The position numbers and the translations under genes were made by a program. From the NCBI GenBank assembly GCA_942493375.1, contig OW818698.1, forward strand, positions 5,394,001 through 5,458,000: a stretch of 64,000 nucleotides of DNA, written 5' to 3'. Positions within the stretch are counted from its first letter, which is position 1. The number at the start of each line of letters is the position of its first letter. The notes beneath the pieces are model-generated. The model did no database searches. It was not told the origin of the DNA and worked only from the letters and a program-made list of their open reading frames with translations. Source of the DNA: G942493375 sp942493375 (GTDB lineage Bacteria; Armatimonadota; UBA5829). Below are positions 53,597 through 62,064 of this stretch, in pieces.

Positions 53597-54892
53597 TCAG
53601 GCAGCCGTTAATGGCTGACTGTCTTTAAGGACGAATAGATCGTCTCCAGTCCCTCTTCGCGCAACGAATCGCTGTCGATCAAAGCATTCACCACTGCACA
53701 CCAAAGCGTGCAGAAGCTTTAATAGCTTACGCGCGACAGCAATTCTGATAATTCCGGGCTTCTTGTCTTTTGATCTCATAACCTCAACTACATCAAAATA
53801 GATTCCGTTCTTTCGCATCATTTGTGTTGCAGCCATACACAAAGCATAGCGCACACTGGAGCGCCCACACTTACTAATCTTCTTTTTTCCTTTGTGCCTG
53901 CCACTTGAGAAGTGACACAGATTCAGACCGACCAGCTTCTCCAGTTGACCCATGCTATAGTCGCTAATGTTACCGCACTCACCCAAAAGTAAAGCAGTGG
54001 TTATTATCCCGATACCATTGACACTTAATAGACTCTTTGATTCTGGAAGCTCAAGAAGTAACTTCTCCAACTCCAATATAAGATCTGCTTTTTGGGTCTC
54101 AATGAGCTCAAGTCTTGCCAAATGGTTCATCATTGTCCTGTGTCTTGATTTTTGCCCACTCTTTAGAGCCGTGCTGTTGGAAGCTGCATCTACCAATTCG
54201 CGAGCCCTTGAAGCAGTGCGACCACTGCTGGCTTTATGCAGAACAGCTCGAACTTTTGTAAAACCAGCCTTAGCCAATGATTCACATGTCGCATACTTCT
54301 TCATTATTGCCAATGTGCTCAGGCAAAGCCCACTTTTGAAAACCATCTTTAACTCCGGAAACCATAACTCCATCAAGGAATGTAGTTGATTTTTTATCAC
54401 TGTGCTCTCGCGTTTCAGCATCTCCCATTCTGCTGAAGCTGCACGTAGTTCTGCATATGTCCCAGTCAGATGCAACGGAGTACGGTAACAACCCTGCCAT
54501 ATAAGATCCGATATTGCACGAGGATCGCGAGGATCATCTTTGCCAGGACTGTTGTCCCTTATATCATTGAACTTGCTTGTGTGCTTGGGATTTACCTGAA
54601 CAACTTTCCAATTCTTTTCCACAAGATACTCAAGCACGCAGCAGCTATAAGGACCGGTGGGTTCATATCCTACCCACACATCACAACCATCACTTTTGTA
54701 ACCCTCTAGAACACCTGTAAGCTTGCTAAATCCTCCCATATCCTGGGTGATGGTCACAGGTTTGCTGGCTGCATCCGGTCTGCAGGCTCGAAATGTTATG
54801 CTATCTTTGCTTATATCGAGTCCGACTACTAATCCCCACTTGCGATCCGGTACCTCTTGACATTCACTTTTGATAAGTCTCATACTTTCCAT
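53597..54892 (-). CDS. IS110-family transposase (RNA-guided DEDD/serine recombinase)
   Basis: 431 residues, apparently intact. N-terminal RuvC-like DEDD domain: VVGLDISKDSITFRAC (first Asp), VGYEPTGPYSC (Glu), KDDPRDPRAISDL (Asp pair). A coiled helical middle leads to the Transposase_20 domain: LLSVNGIGIITTALLLGE and LNLCHFSSGRHKGKKKISKCGRSSVRYAL with the candidate catalytic Ser. ATG 54892 follows AGGAGG at six bases. It recombines DNA using the element's structured RNA rather than protein-only sequence recognition, as shown for IS621 relatives. Confidence 0.93.
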   Translation of the reverse strand: MESMRLIKSECQEVPDRKWGLVVGLDISKDSITFRACRPDAASKPVTITQDMGGFSKLTGVLEGYKSDGCDVWVGYEPTGPYSCCVLEYLVEKNWKVVQVNPKHTSKFNDIRDNSPGKDDPRDPRAISDLIWQGCYRTPLHLTGTYAELRAASAEWEMLKRESTVIKNQLHSLMELWFPELKMVFKSGLCLSTLAIMKKYATCESLAKAGFTKVRAVLHKASSGRTASRARELVDAASNSTALKSGQKSRHRTMMNHLARLELIETQKADLILELEKLLLELPESKSLLSVNGIGIITTALLLGECGNISDYSMGQLEKLVGLNLCHFSSGRHKGKKKISKCGRSSVRYALCMAATQMMRKNGIYFDVVEVMRSKDKKPGIIRIAVARKLLKLLHALVCSGECFDRQRFVARRGTGDDLFVLKDSQPLTAA

Positions 54893-55122
54893 GTAGGTCC
54901 TCCTGGTGTGTTTTTGTGAATCTCACAATTCAAGATTAACATTTCAGGTAAGGACCTACAAATATTATAGGAAGCTGAGTAGCGCGAAGCGCGTATCGAA
55001 GGATGGACGGAAATTTTGCTCATAAATACTGAGCTGTTATCAACAGCATCCATTTACCCTACCTTCCCAGTATTAGTCTATAATATAAGCTCAGCATGGT
55101 TTTATCAGTAAGGAGAGATTCG

Positions 55123-56232
55123 GTGAGTAATACATACGATGTTGCAGCATATATTTGGCCTGCTTATACAGGGGATGAAATAAGAACCAGACAGTTCTGG
55201 CCTGAGGGGATGGGGGAGTGGCAGTCGGTCAAGAACTCTGTCAAGAAATTCCCGGAGCATAACTGGCCCCGGAAGCCTGTCTGGGGATATCAGAATGAAG
55301 CTGATCCCTATGTTATGGAGATGCAGATCAATGCGGCCATAGACCATGGGGTCAACGTTTTCATATATGACTGGTATTGGTATGACAGGCGCCCGTTTTT
55401 GGAGAATTGTCTGAATGATGGTTACCTGAAAGCCCGGAACAATGACAAGGTGAAGTTCTACCTGATGTGGGCAAACCACAATGTCAACTATACATGGGAC
55501 ATCCGCAGCTCTCATATCCAGGACACCATAATATGGGATGCAGCCGTCGACCGCAAAGAATTTGAGATAATCGGCAACCGTCTGATCGACAAGTATTTCA
55601 AGCACCCATCTTACTACACGATAGATGATAAACCGGTCTATATGATCTACGATCTGGCTAACCTGATCAAGGGTTTAGGTGGAGCCGATGAAACCAAAGA
55701 CGCTCTGGAATGGTTCCGCGCTCAGGCTGTGAAAGCAGGACTCCCCGGACTCCATCTGCAGCTTACAATGTGGAGTGAGATGAACTTCAATCTAAGCGGT
55801 GTGGATGGTGGAGCAACTGCAACGACCAATGAGATTATTGAACTGCTGGGTTTCGACAGCATGACCCACTACCAGTTCTGCCATTTCGCAGACATAGACA
55901 GGGACTACAACGACATAATGGAAGATGTTATAAAGGAGTGGGCTAGAATAGAGCGCAGCTACAGCATTCCCTACTTCCCTCACATCTCCGTAGGTTGGGA
56001 CAACAACCCCAGGTTCATTGACTTCCGTCCGGGTGTAGTCAAAAACAACACCCCGGAAAACATCCAAAAGGCTATGCAAAAAGCCAAAGAATACGCCGAT
56101 TCCCATCCCAACCAGCCTAAACTGATAACCATCAACAGCTGGAACGAATGGACCGAAACCAGCTACCTGCAGCCAGACGACCTCTACGGTTACGGGTACC
56201 TGGAAGCAGTGAAAAAGGTGTTTCTGGGGTAG
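55123..56232 (+). CDS. WbsX-like / GH99-like glycan-processing protein
   Basis: About 370 residues, TIM barrel of the WbsX family related to GH99 (endo-mannosidase-like). Motifs: AAYIWPAYTGDE at the start, FWPEGMGEWQSV, HGVNVFIYDWYWY, KFYLMWANHNV, HPSYYTIDDKPVYMIYD and at the end LITINSWNEWTETSYLQP. WNEW(T)E is the family's hallmark. No signal peptide, so cytosolic or exported otherwise. ATG 55096 opens the frame, but GTG 55123 has AAGGAG at seven bases and is preferred. A TATAAT box at 55079-55084 precedes it. It starts just after the IS110-interrupted palindrome. Confidence 0.78.
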   Translation: MSNTYDVAAYIWPAYTGDEIRTRQFWPEGMGEWQSVKNSVKKFPEHNWPRKPVWGYQNEADPYVMEMQINAAIDHGVNVFIYDWYWYDRRPFLENCLNDGYLKARNNDKVKFYLMWANHNVNYTWDIRSSHIQDTIIWDAAVDRKEFEIIGNRLIDKYFKHPSYYTIDDKPVYMIYDLANLIKGLGGADETKDALEWFRAQAVKAGLPGLHLQLTMWSEMNFNLSGVDGGATATTNEIIELLGFDSMTHYQFCHFADIDRDYNDIMEDVIKEWARIERSYSIPYFPHISVGWDNNPRFIDFRPGVVKNNTPENIQKAMQKAKEYADSHPNQPKLITINSWNEWTETSYLQPDDLYGYGYLEAVKKVFLG

Positions 56233-56250
56233 GGGAGAAGACGGAAGTCG

Positions 56251-56300
56251 GGAGTTAGGAGACAGGAGACAGGAGACAGGAGTCAGGAGACAGGAGTCAG
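56251..56300. repeat. GGAGACA/GGAGTCA tandem repeat with an inverted partner at 56444-56465
   Basis: GGAGACAGGAGACAGGAGTC units run in tandem; the complementary AGTCTCCTGTCTCCTGACTC lies before the next gene, so transcript folding across 56251-56465 is possible. An F5 repeat copy (56369-56397) is between them. The 260-base gap holds nothing else I recognise. Confidence 0.6.
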
Positions 56301-56492
56301 AATATGAACACTTATTGCTTCGGCATCTAGTGTTTATATTTGTAAACTGTTGAATCTAGTATTCCCTAATCTGTGCAAATCTGCGAAATCTGCGGATAAT
56401 ACTCCCTTCATTATGGTCGGCATTATCATCAACCAATCGTAGCAGTCTCCTGTCTCCTGACTCCCAAAAATATAATACCGGAGGATACACGT

Positions 56493-58709
56493 TTGAAGCT
56501 ATTCATAACCATATTGTTATTGCTCTGCACTTGCACTCTGTGCCTGGCCGCTGGTGACGTCACTTTATACAAGAGCTCTTTTGCTGATGATGACCGGACG
56601 CTTTGGAGTGGTTGGTCGGAGAAACCCTGGACCATCGAATATATGCCGAATGGGGGAGAGGGCAGTCCGGCGTTAAAATATACAGTTGCCGATGGTTGGA
56701 ATGTGCCTATTCTTAACTTCGCCAAGCCTGTCCCAATCAGCGAAAACACTATAGTAAGGTTCAAACTCAAGTGTAACTCGGGACGATATGGGCTTAACAT
56801 TCACGACAAACAGGAAGGCTCAGAGTATTTCCTGTCATTCTTGATCCCAAAATCAAATCAATGGGTCACCGTTCAGAAATATATTAAAAAGGCTGTATAC
56901 AAGCGTTATGGCAAGGATGATATACCGAAAGATGGCCTTGTTGGAGATGACCTGGAAAGCATTCACATTGCAACCAGTGGCCCAGAAGTCTGTGTCAGCG
57001 ACTTTGAAATCGTTAATGTAGCGGAACCCGTCAAGGAACTCCCAGTTGAGGAGTCATTTTATGATGGTATCTACACACCCCTGAAGCAGGAGATAACAGA
57101 TAAAGTCTTCCCGTATGGTTTCATTTACCAGGGAATAGCCGAGATCATCAACGCCCAAATATTCGGTCAGACCACCGAAGAACGCTACGATGAATCTGTA
57201 AGGGACATGAAGCGCCATTATATGAACACTTACTGCAACTTCTGCGATGATGCAAATGTCGATTACCGGCTCAGTCTCAGCAGCAAATATAGCATGTATC
57301 TGATTGAGACTCTCTTCTGCGGAGCTCAGTTCTATCATCAAGCCGATACCACCAATGAGACTGCAATAGTAAAAAAAGCTTCACAGGATAATTGGCTGCT
57401 AGCATGGTATGGCCCTGATGAACCATCAGATTACAAAGCCTGGTTGGGTAACAAACTCGGGATCAATAAAGTGGATAGCAAACATCCTGTAGTCAGTGCA
57501 TTTTGCACCCCGGATGCAGTCGCTAACCTGGGGCCATATTGCGAAACTACGATGATCGATATCTATTCAACCCGCAAGAACTCATTCGAAGCTGGTCCAA
57601 TACTCAATCATGCAGACGCAATAAGAGCAGCCAGAAAATATACTGCAGGCAAAAAAGTCTGGTTCATTCCTCAGAGTTATGGAGACCGGGGAGCTCAAAG
57701 GTATCCAACTCCAGCAGAAATCCGTCTGGAGACTTTCAACTCCATTGCTGCCGGTGTTAATGGACTGGTGTTCTTCATCTACGATGATTCCTGCTCGTAT
57801 CTTGCACCAAAAGTAGTCGAAGGAAACTCCGAGAAATTCGATGATACCCCGATAGACCCCTGGTTCAACGACAACCCGACATATCGTGAAATGGCAAGAA
57901 TCGGCAGAGATGTCATCCCAATAATGCCGTCAATCATGGATTCAGTAGAAACCACCACCGATGCTGACAGAATCCAGTACAGCAAAGCCGGTCTGGTCTT
58001 CAGCAGCTCAAAATCACAATTCGGGACAGTATATGTAGTAGTAAACAAGTCCCTGCAGGAAAAATATGTCGGCACCATAAATCCAAAAGTAGCTGCCGGT
58101 CAAAAGCTATACAACCTGGTCACTCTTAAACCACTTCCACTGGACAAGCAATCCAAATTGGCCATAATGCTGAGCCCGGGGGATGGAGCAATCTACCTTG
58201 CAGCAGATGCAAAATCATGGAGCAAGATCAAATCCCAGATCCAAAAACGCAAAATAGAAACCGAAATACAGCTCCTCCAGCAGGACTCAGTATCTCTCAA
58301 AGAAGCCAAACTGGACACTGCTCCGCTGGATAAACTTATAACCTATGCAAAGAACCAATCCTCTGCAGGCAAACTAGACATAGCCCAAAAGACTCTGGCT
58401 CAAGCGACTCAGAAACAAATAGCCATCACATCAGCCAATGCCGAGTACTCATCTCAAACAAAAATACTGAATATGATAAAGGCTGATTTCGGTTCAATCC
58501 ACACAATCCTGAAAACCAAAACCGAAATTTACGCAGGCAGCGAAGACCCAACCTGGGTTGCCCGCTATAACAAAATAAGGGACTACAGCAAGGATTACTA
58601 CAAACTGAAATCCAACTGGAAAACCGGCAACTTCTCAAACACCACCCCACTAACCCAGTTGCAGATCAATGTAAAAACTCTAAAAGCAGAAATCCAGGCC
58701 GCTATATAA
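56493..58709 (+). CDS. Secreted TIM-barrel protein, putative glycosidase, with C-terminal helical domain
   Basis: 738 residues. TTG 56493 follows GGAGG; signal peptide LFITILLLLCTCTLCLA. A beta-sandwich at ~20-175 (MPNGGEGSPALKYTV, YGLNIHDKQEG) resembles a carbohydrate-binding module. The barrel (~190-500) shows VFPYGFIYQGIAE, NTYCNFCDD, WLLAWYGPDEPSDY (Asp-Glu pair, candidate acid/base), VWFIPQSYGDR and AAGVNGLVFFIYDDS. The last ~150 residues are helical and Gln/Lys-rich. It resembles unclassified GH42/DUF4091-type barrels but I cannot fix the family. It lies downstream of the WbsX-like gene on the same strand. Confidence 0.65.
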   Translation: MKLFITILLLLCTCTLCLAAGDVTLYKSSFADDDRTLWSGWSEKPWTIEYMPNGGEGSPALKYTVADGWNVPILNFAKPVPISENTIVRFKLKCNSGRYGLNIHDKQEGSEYFLSFLIPKSNQWVTVQKYIKKAVYKRYGKDDIPKDGLVGDDLESIHIATSGPEVCVSDFEIVNVAEPVKELPVEESFYDGIYTPLKQEITDKVFPYGFIYQGIAEIINAQIFGQTTEERYDESVRDMKRHYMNTYCNFCDDANVDYRLSLSSKYSMYLIETLFCGAQFYHQADTTNETAIVKKASQDNWLLAWYGPDEPSDYKAWLGNKLGINKVDSKHPVVSAFCTPDAVANLGPYCETTMIDIYSTRKNSFEAGPILNHADAIRAARKYTAGKKVWFIPQSYGDRGAQRYPTPAEIRLETFNSIAAGVNGLVFFIYDDSCSYLAPKVVEGNSEKFDDTPIDPWFNDNPTYREMARIGRDVIPIMPSIMDSVETTTDADRIQYSKAGLVFSSSKSQFGTVYVVVNKSLQEKYVGTINPKVAAGQKLYNLVTLKPLPLDKQSKLAIMLSPGDGAIYLAADAKSWSKIKSQIQKRKIETEIQLLQQDSVSLKEAKLDTAPLDKLITYAKNQSSAGKLDIAQKTLAQATQKQIAITSANAEYSSQTKILNMIKADFGSIHTILKTKTEIYAGSEDPTWVARYNKIRDYSKDYYKLKSNWKTGNFSNTTPLTQLQINVKTLKAEIQAAI

Positions 58710-58719
58710 AAATGCGAAC

Positions 58720-58746
58720 GTAGGGGCGACCCTCAGCGGTCGCCCG
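58720..58746. repeat. Dispersed repeat F6, copy 2
   Basis: GTAGGGGCGACCCTCAGCGG followed by TCGCCCG; one base differs from 49844-49870. It lies 10 bases after the stop of the TIM-barrel gene and could terminate it. Confidence 0.7.
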
Positions 58747-58779
58747 GAAATCGTGAACTCAAGTGGAGGCATAAGTTCC

Positions 58780-59577
58780 ATGGTATGTACAAAATGTGGT
58801 ATTGAAATCCCGGGAAATGTCTCCAATTGCCCAGTTTGTAAAAGCCCAATTAATAACAGCCCATATACAACCCAACAGTGCACTAAGAAGACTATCAGCA
58901 AACTGGCAGTGGCAGCTTTATTAACGGGAATCCTTTCGTTATTCCTTCCGATTGCTTTGATACCGATTATACTGGGAACTAAAGCAATAAATCGTATCAA
59001 GGCAAGTGATGGGAGAGAAACAGGCAGATGGATGGCAACTACAGGATCGATCCTGGGAGTAATAGCTCTATTCTTTATTTCCCTTTTTAGATTAGGATCC
59101 CATGCCCACGACAAATTAAGGCAGTCATCTTGTATATCAAACCTAAAGCAAATTGGACTGGCAACAATTGCATATTCCCAGGATTATGATGATAGGCTGC
59201 CGTTGAAGACTAGCTGGTCAGACAGTCTAGGTGCTTACATAAAGAACTCGTATATATACCAATGCCCGATGGATAATACGCAGTCTCGATGTTCATATTC
59301 ATATAACAACAAGCTTAACGGTGACTCCTTATCCCATATGAAAAATCTAGAATCAATACAGACTTGCTTTGATGCAAAAGGAGGATGGAATTCCAGTTCT
59401 CCAGTAAGTTCAGCAGTCCCAAGGCATTATGACTATTCAAACTTTGCGTTTGTGGATGGGCATGTAAAATCGGCTAGAACAAGGAAAGCACATTTACTAT
59501 CATTTATATATGGGTTTCCATTCTATATGCCGCGCACAATAGACGATCTGAGTCTATTCGAAAGAAGCGAAGACTGA
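58780..59577 (+). CDS. Zinc-ribbon, DUF4190-like membrane and H-X9-DG C-terminal fusion protein
   Basis: A 265-residue fusion. N-terminus MVCTKCGIEIPGNVSNCPVCKSP is a zinc ribbon (CxxC...CxxC). Two membrane segments follow (ISKLAVAALLTGILSLFLPIALIPIILGTKA and GRWMATTGSILGVIALFFISLF) in DUF4190 style. Then RQSSCISNLKQIGLATIAYSQDYDDRLP and FAFVDGHVKSART: the pseudopilin-like body with the HxxxxxxxxxDG-type end (RHYDYSNFAFVDGH) found in Armatimonadota and Planctomycetota. The usual prepilin leader is replaced by the zinc-ribbon membrane anchor. ATG 58780 preferred to GTG 58753. Confidence 0.78.
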   Translation: MVCTKCGIEIPGNVSNCPVCKSPINNSPYTTQQCTKKTISKLAVAALLTGILSLFLPIALIPIILGTKAINRIKASDGRETGRWMATTGSILGVIALFFISLFRLGSHAHDKLRQSSCISNLKQIGLATIAYSQDYDDRLPLKTSWSDSLGAYIKNSYIYQCPMDNTQSRCSYSYNNKLNGDSLSHMKNLESIQTCFDAKGGWNSSSPVSSAVPRHYDYSNFAFVDGHVKSARTRKAHLLSFIYGFPFYMPRTIDDLSLFERSED

Positions 59578-59686
59578 CTATACTGGGGGTGGCTGGTTAT
59601 CCCAGATCCAGCTCACGGAATAAGTTGCTTTCTGGTGTAATAGTTACGTCGGCAGTGAAGTTTAATCCGACTGCCGACGCCATACA

Positions 59687-59941
59687 CTATTTTCCTGCAG
59701 GAGCAGCAGGCATACCAGGCATACCACCGCCAGGCATACCAGGCATACCACCGCCAGGCATACCGGGCATTCCGGGCATGCCTGGCATACCGCCTCCCAT
59801 GCCACCCTTCATACCAGGGGCACCCATTCCTCCTGTGGCGGTAGCGGGTTTCCTGTTAGTCAATGCATAGATACCATATACAGCAACAATGACCACCATT
59901 GTCACAATGATGACAATAGGAATCGGTATGCTCTGTTTCAT
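59687..59941 (-). CDS. Small membrane-anchored Gly/Met/Pro-repeat protein
   Basis: 84 residues: an N-terminal membrane helix (IPIVIIVTMVVIVAVYGIYAL), a short NRKPATAT linker, then ~48 residues of GGMPGMPGMPGGGMPGMP repeats, probably unstructured and exposed outside the membrane. The repeat arises from a tandem DNA unit (about 24 bases, twice, near 59708-59757). GAGGAG precedes ATG 59941. Function unknown; comparable small anchored Gly/Pro-rich proteins are frequent in Armatimonadota (recollection). Confidence 0.6.
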   Translation of the reverse strand: MKQSIPIPIVIIVTMVVIVAVYGIYALTNRKPATATGGMGAPGMKGGMGGGMPGMPGMPGMPGGGMPGMPGGGMPGMPAAPAGK

Positions 59942-59986
59942 ATAACATGTCTCCTCTCAAAAACTATTTCATTTGAATGGGCTGAA

Positions 59987-60029
59987 AGTGTTTCTAAACA
60001 GGTAGTAAAAATTCGTTCCCAGAAACACT
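59987..60029. terminator. Inverted repeat between two minus-strand genes
   Basis: AGTGTTTCT (59987-59995) and AGAAACACT (60021-60029), 9 bp with a 25-base loop. Could end transcription of the BamE-like gene. Confidence 0.4.
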
Positions 60030-60069
60030 ATATTGTATTGGACTTGGTTGCCCAATATTCCTGCTTTAT

Positions 60070-60447
60070 TCAGTTATTACTGATCTTCGCTGCCTTCACA
60101 TTACCGGAAGCATCAAATTGAATATCAAGTATATCCGCATCACCCCAACCGTCAGGATTCAGAAAATACCAACATGAAGCACTACTGATATAAGTATCGT
60201 CCGGCTTTCCAAGCAGACTGATAACACCAGTTCTGCTCATGCCAACCAGTTGATAATGCTCCATCAAATCCCCAACCATCTGCCTCCGTATATAAGGGCT
60301 TTTATAGACAGTAGAGGTGTTCTTCCAATTTACAGAATTAAAGCTGGTTTTGCCGGTAAGCATCCTTGCAGGTCTTGCCAGTGCATGTCGGATCACTCTC
60401 CTACTAGTAGGTATCTTGACTGCTAACATACCAGACCCAAGCAGCAC
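60070..60447 (-). pseudogene. SmpA/BamE-like protein, start probably removed by the IS256-family insertion
   Basis: The C-terminal half has the family pattern: YQLVGMSRTGVISLLGKPDDTYI, CWYFLNPDGWGDADILDIQFDASGNVKAAKI. The only usable start is GTG 60447, which falls inside a hydrophobic stretch. The frame stays open upstream through KLRYHKKKLQILLLIAI, an evident basic-hydrophobic N-terminus, to the left end of the IS at about 60502, where no ATG, GTG or TTG exists and a TAA follows inside the IS. So the native start (and promoter) were most likely displaced by the insertion. It may still be weakly translated from GTG. Confidence 0.6.
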
Positions 60448-60604
60448 TATCGCTATTAATAGAAGTATCTGTAGCTTTTTCTTATGGTAGCGTAGTTTTA
60501 TAGTGTGTAATTATTTTTGGTTATTAGGCTGACCCAGCGATCCGACGGCGCTCCTAAATTTAGCGCAAGGAGGTGAGCGGCTGTTTTCAACCAAATGCAA
60601 CAAC

Positions 60605-60662
60605 GGGTGCTTTTCTCTCGTATGAAATTGTTGAAAAGACAAATCAAAGAGAGGAAGCACCC
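60605..60662 (+). promoter_or_regulatory. Hairpin masking the transposase ribosome-binding site
   Basis: GGGTGCTTTTCTCTC (60605-60619) pairs with GAGAGGAAGCACCC (60649-60662), ~14 bp with one bulge; the right arm contains the GAGAGGA site and ends at the base before ATG 60663. A transcript entering from outside would fold and hide the site, as in IS10/IS50 read-through control. Confidence 0.65.
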
Positions 60663-61874
60663 ATGAATAATTTTACGCTAAAAGAAGTATTTGAGAAAGC
60701 TGCATGTCGGATACCTGATTGTGAAAATCTGGCTTATGGAGATTTGGATTCTGCTACTGCATCTGTTACAAAGTTTATCTTTGAGGCCATGGCTGAATCT
60801 GAGATAGAAAAGCGAGCAGGTGTAAGGTTGCATGAGCGTGGCGAGATGCGAACCGATTATCGCAACGGTTATCGTCATCGTAAGGTTCAAACTAGCTACC
60901 AGGTAGTGGAGATTCGCATTCCCCGTTTGCGGGGTAACGGTTTTGTGCCGAGTTTTCTGGAGCCGAACCATCGTGCCATTCGCGAAGTCGAGGCTTGGGT
61001 AAGTAAGGCATTCCTATCAGGTCTAACCCGAGCTGAGGTGATTCGGCTTCTAGAATCTACAACAGGATGCAAGCCATCTGATAGGTTATTACGGCGAGTC
61101 CAGCTTGAGATTGATGAGCAGGTAAAGAGATTTCGAGAACGCAAGCTACTTGGTCGATATCAATATCTGTTTTTAGATGCGGCTTGGGCTAAGGATATAG
61201 TAGGCATAACTGCGACACGTATTTGTATAATGACTGCAATTGGTATAACGCACACTGGTGTGAAGGAGATTCTTGGTTTTGAACGGACATCAACAGAGAA
61301 TGAGTCTTCCTGGAAAGGGTTTCTTGGTCGGCTGGTGGAACGTGGGTTGAAACCAAGCGACTTGGCCCTGGTGATTTCCGATGAGCATAACGGTCTGCTT
61401 AACGCTGCTTCTGAGGTGTTAGGTGACGTTCCTGGGCAGTTGTGTTGGGCACATCGGATACGTAATGTACGCAAAGCTGTTGCTGCATCGGATCGTGGTG
61501 AAGTGGTTGGAGGCTTGAAGCTTGTCTATGATGCCAAGCATCTATCTGGAGCAAAGGATTCATTTCGTCTTTGGGAGCAACGCTGGGACGAAAAGTATCC
61601 TAACTTAGTAGCCAGTGTAAAAGAGGACCTTGGATATCTGTTTGCATTCTATAATTGCGATGAACTTCACTGGGAATATCTGAGAACCTCTAATCCGATT
61701 GAGCGCACTTTCCGTGAACTACGGAGACAGCAATACGGATCTGGAGCATATGCAAACAGAGATGCTTGTAACAGGGCCGTATATAGAGTTTTCAACTGGC
61801 TCAATGAACGTTGGAAAGATATTGATATCTGGCAACAGAGAAAAATGAGAAAAACAACACAAATAACTAAGTGA
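60663..61874 (+). CDS. IS256-family (mutator-type) transposase
   Basis: 403 residues from ATG 60663, which follows AGAGG at 8 bases; the frame opens earlier at 60573 inside the IS leader. N-terminal domain GEMRTDYRNGYRHRKVQTSYQVVEIRIPRLRG, then DDE core: YLFLDAAWAKDI (Asp), LALVISDEHNGLLNA (Asp), the CxxH-like LCWAHRIRNVRK and TSNPIERTFRELRRR-type helix (TSNPIERTFRELRRQ, Glu). All three catalytic residues are present, so it may be active. Confidence 0.93.
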   Translation: MNNFTLKEVFEKAACRIPDCENLAYGDLDSATASVTKFIFEAMAESEIEKRAGVRLHERGEMRTDYRNGYRHRKVQTSYQVVEIRIPRLRGNGFVPSFLEPNHRAIREVEAWVSKAFLSGLTRAEVIRLLESTTGCKPSDRLLRRVQLEIDEQVKRFRERKLLGRYQYLFLDAAWAKDIVGITATRICIMTAIGITHTGVKEILGFERTSTENESSWKGFLGRLVERGLKPSDLALVISDEHNGLLNAASEVLGDVPGQLCWAHRIRNVRKAVAASDRGEVVGGLKLVYDAKHLSGAKDSFRLWEQRWDEKYPNLVASVKEDLGYLFAFYNCDELHWEYLRTSNPIERTFRELRRQQYGSGAYANRDACNRAVYRVFNWLNERWKDIDIWQQRKMRKTTQITK

Positions 61875-62064
61875 GTAAATGACAATTGAATACGGGCAGA
61901 AAAACATTTTCGAATTTACACACTCCAGAAGGAATAACCTTTTCTTATTGTTCAATGTGCTAAATTACCCATTCTCCGGTATAATAAGGTATGGCTTCAT
62001 TATCTGAAACAAATAAATACCTCAGTGATCCAAAGGTGATGGCTATCAAGGTCGCCCGAAGCAC

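Larger units (their letters stand above)
53323..54976 (-). mobile_element. IS110-family insertion sequence (1654 bp), inserted in an F3 palindrome with CT core
   Basis: Removing 53323-54976 restores a continuous palindrome: left arm 53306-53322 (AAATTTCCGTTCGTCCT) and right arm 55000-55016 (AGGATGGACGGAAATTT) around GAGTAGCGCGAAGCGCG. CT ends both the left flank (53321-53322) and the element (54975-54976), the only duplicated bases. Imperfect inverted repeats 53327-53344 and 54950-54967 (14 of 18 matches, TAATATT...GTCCTT) lie just inside the ends. Subterminal repeats plus a long non-coding 3' end point to the IS1111 subgroup. Confidence 0.85.
60502..61924 (+). mobile_element. IS256-family insertion sequence, ends approximate
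   Basis: AGTGTGTAATT at 60502-60512 matches AGTGTGTAAATT read inward from 61924, typical of IS256-type termini. No target duplication is visible next to these ends, so the exact limits are uncertain or the flanks have changed. Carries one transposase gene with an SD-masking hairpin upstream. Confidence 0.6.

Noticed and set aside
53967..54389. 140-codon plus-strand reading frame within the IS110-family element
   Set aside because: It is antisense to the conserved transposase, has no ribosome-binding site and no recognisable motif.
59589..59870. 93-codon Pro/Gly-rich plus-strand frame
   Set aside because: It is the reverse complement of the Gly-Met-Pro repeat gene; only the minus-strand frame has a ribosome-binding site and membrane anchor.
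61719..61955. Minus-strand frame beginning MNNKKRLFLL, considered as the missing N-terminus of the BamE-like gene
   Set aside because: Joining it to the sequence left of the IS gives a stop within a few codons at every join tried, and no target duplication supports a precise junction.
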